Assembly (NCBI GenBank): GCA_040905885.1
Contig: JBBDQR010000092.1
Coordinates: 1 to 5,596 of the forward strand
Source of the DNA: JACVRU01 sp040905885
Lineage (GTDB): Bacteria; Actinomycetota; Thermoleophilia; Gaiellales; Gaiellaceae
Length of the DNA stretch: 5,596 bases
Reading direction: 5' to 3'
Part shown: positions 5,135-5,596 of the stretch, one piece after another
How the letters are laid out: each line of letters opens with the position of its first letter
Position numbering within the stretch: the first letter of the stretch is position 1
Notes under the pieces: model-generated
The model's database searches: none
What the model was told of the DNA's origin: nothing
What the model saw: only the letters and a program-made list of their open reading frames with translations
Made by a program: the position numbers and the translations under genes

Positions 5135-5520
5135 GCGGGACCCGTCTCATAGGCACAACGTGACCAGTCAAACGGACGGGGGAGCGCGCGAAGTCGCGCC
5201 TCGTTGTCACCCCAGTCATCGTGTATGTGTCGTCCGATTGCTACGACACCAACTGCTGGTGCCCCGGCAGCCTTGAGCGCGCCCGCCGCGCTCTGCACGC
5301 TCGCGCCAGTCGTCCACGTGTCGTCGACGAGGAGGCATGACGATCCCGCAATCTCTTCGGTGACTGCGTACTTCCGTGCGTCCACGATCCTGGGATCAAC
5401 GTCATGGGAGCTCCGTTCGAGCGCAAGTAGGTATCGGTCCGACGTTACTCGGACAGTGTCTCCGATGATTCGACGCAGAGGATGGTGAAGATCCCGCACG
5501 GCATCGCCCGAGGGGACCAC
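5131..5520 (-). CDS. Phosphoribosyltransferase-like protein, probably 5'-incomplete, foreign codon use
   Basis: A 129-residue frame from GTG at 5520-5518. The PRPP-binding loop of type I phosphoribosyltransferases is clear: SCLLVDDTWTTGAS (61-74), two acidic residues followed by TTGAS, then AAGALKAAGAPAVGVVAIGR. ComF and amidophosphoribosyltransferase-like proteins share this loop. The substrate is unknown, and no cysteine-rich ComF front is seen. The frame stays open upstream of the GTG to a TGA at 5595-5593. It encodes FERFDVVTVVPSG across the start, which reads like the first strand of the fold, yet no start codon lies there. Of the first 40 codons 24 end in G or C, far below the neighbours. 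It is probably a truncated or frameshifted acquired gene, or one with an unusual start. It converges on paaD. Confidence 0.7.
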   Translation of the reverse strand: MVPSGDAVRDLHHPLRRIIGDTVRVTSDRYLLALERSSHDVDPRIVDARKYAVTEEIAGSSCLLVDDTWTTGASVQSAAGALKAAGAPAVGVVAIGRHIHDDWGDNEARLRALPRPFDWSRCAYETGPA

Positions 5521-5596
5521 GGTTACGACATCGAATCGTTCGAAGTCAAGTCGTCTGACGTGGTGTAACGCTCTCGCTCGTCGGACGGGCGGTCAG

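Noticed and set aside
1..5596. tRNA, rRNA, CRISPR array or insertion sequence
   Set aside because: No regularly spaced repeats, no cloverleaf-like sequence and no transposase motif were seen on either strand.

Overview
The window looks like chromosomal DNA of a high-GC actinobacterium. Most genes use almost only G- or C-ending codons (the first 40 codons of paaA all do), GTG and TTG starts are common, and genes are packed with small overlaps. The proteins feel closest to the Thermoleophilia/Gaiellales side of Actinomycetota, but that placement is a guess without a database search.

Left part (1-1729, all minus strand). From right to left there is a 5'-truncated fragment of a secreted CARDB-domain protein, then a lipid/diacylglycerol kinase family gene. 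An intergenic end follows, carrying one copy of a 43-base dispersed repeat that is cut by the window edge.

Centre and right (1730-5134). This is a phenylacetate-degradation cluster. A TetR-family gene on the minus strand, very probably a PaaR-type repressor, is divergent from a plus-strand operon paaA - ankyrin-repeat gene - paaB - paaC - paaD. The products PaaA, PaaB and PaaC form the multicomponent oxygenase that epoxidises the ring of phenylacetyl-CoA. PaaD is the MIP18/DUF59-type maturation protein of that enzyme. The 38-base gap between tetR and paaA holds a perfect 16-base palindrome, CCTAACG-CC-CGTTAGG. It matches the operator motif I recall for Thermus PaaR and overlaps the paaA ribosome binding site, so one site can control both genes. 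The operon should therefore be induced when phenylacetyl-CoA builds up.

Three things break the textbook paa layout. First, a small ankyrin-repeat gene sits between paaA and paaB and is translationally coupled to paaB. The second, inverted copy of the 43-base repeat lies just in front of it. Second, a long 42-base hairpin separates paaB from paaC and ends two bases before the probable paaC ribosome binding site. Third, no paaE reductase gene follows paaD.

Right end (5131-5596). A minus-strand phosphoribosyltransferase gene converges on paaD, and the two stop codons share the palindrome CTAG. Its codon use (about 60% G/C at third positions in its first 40 codons) differs sharply from its neighbours. 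No start codon can be found for the residues that look homologous upstream, so it looks recently acquired and possibly broken.
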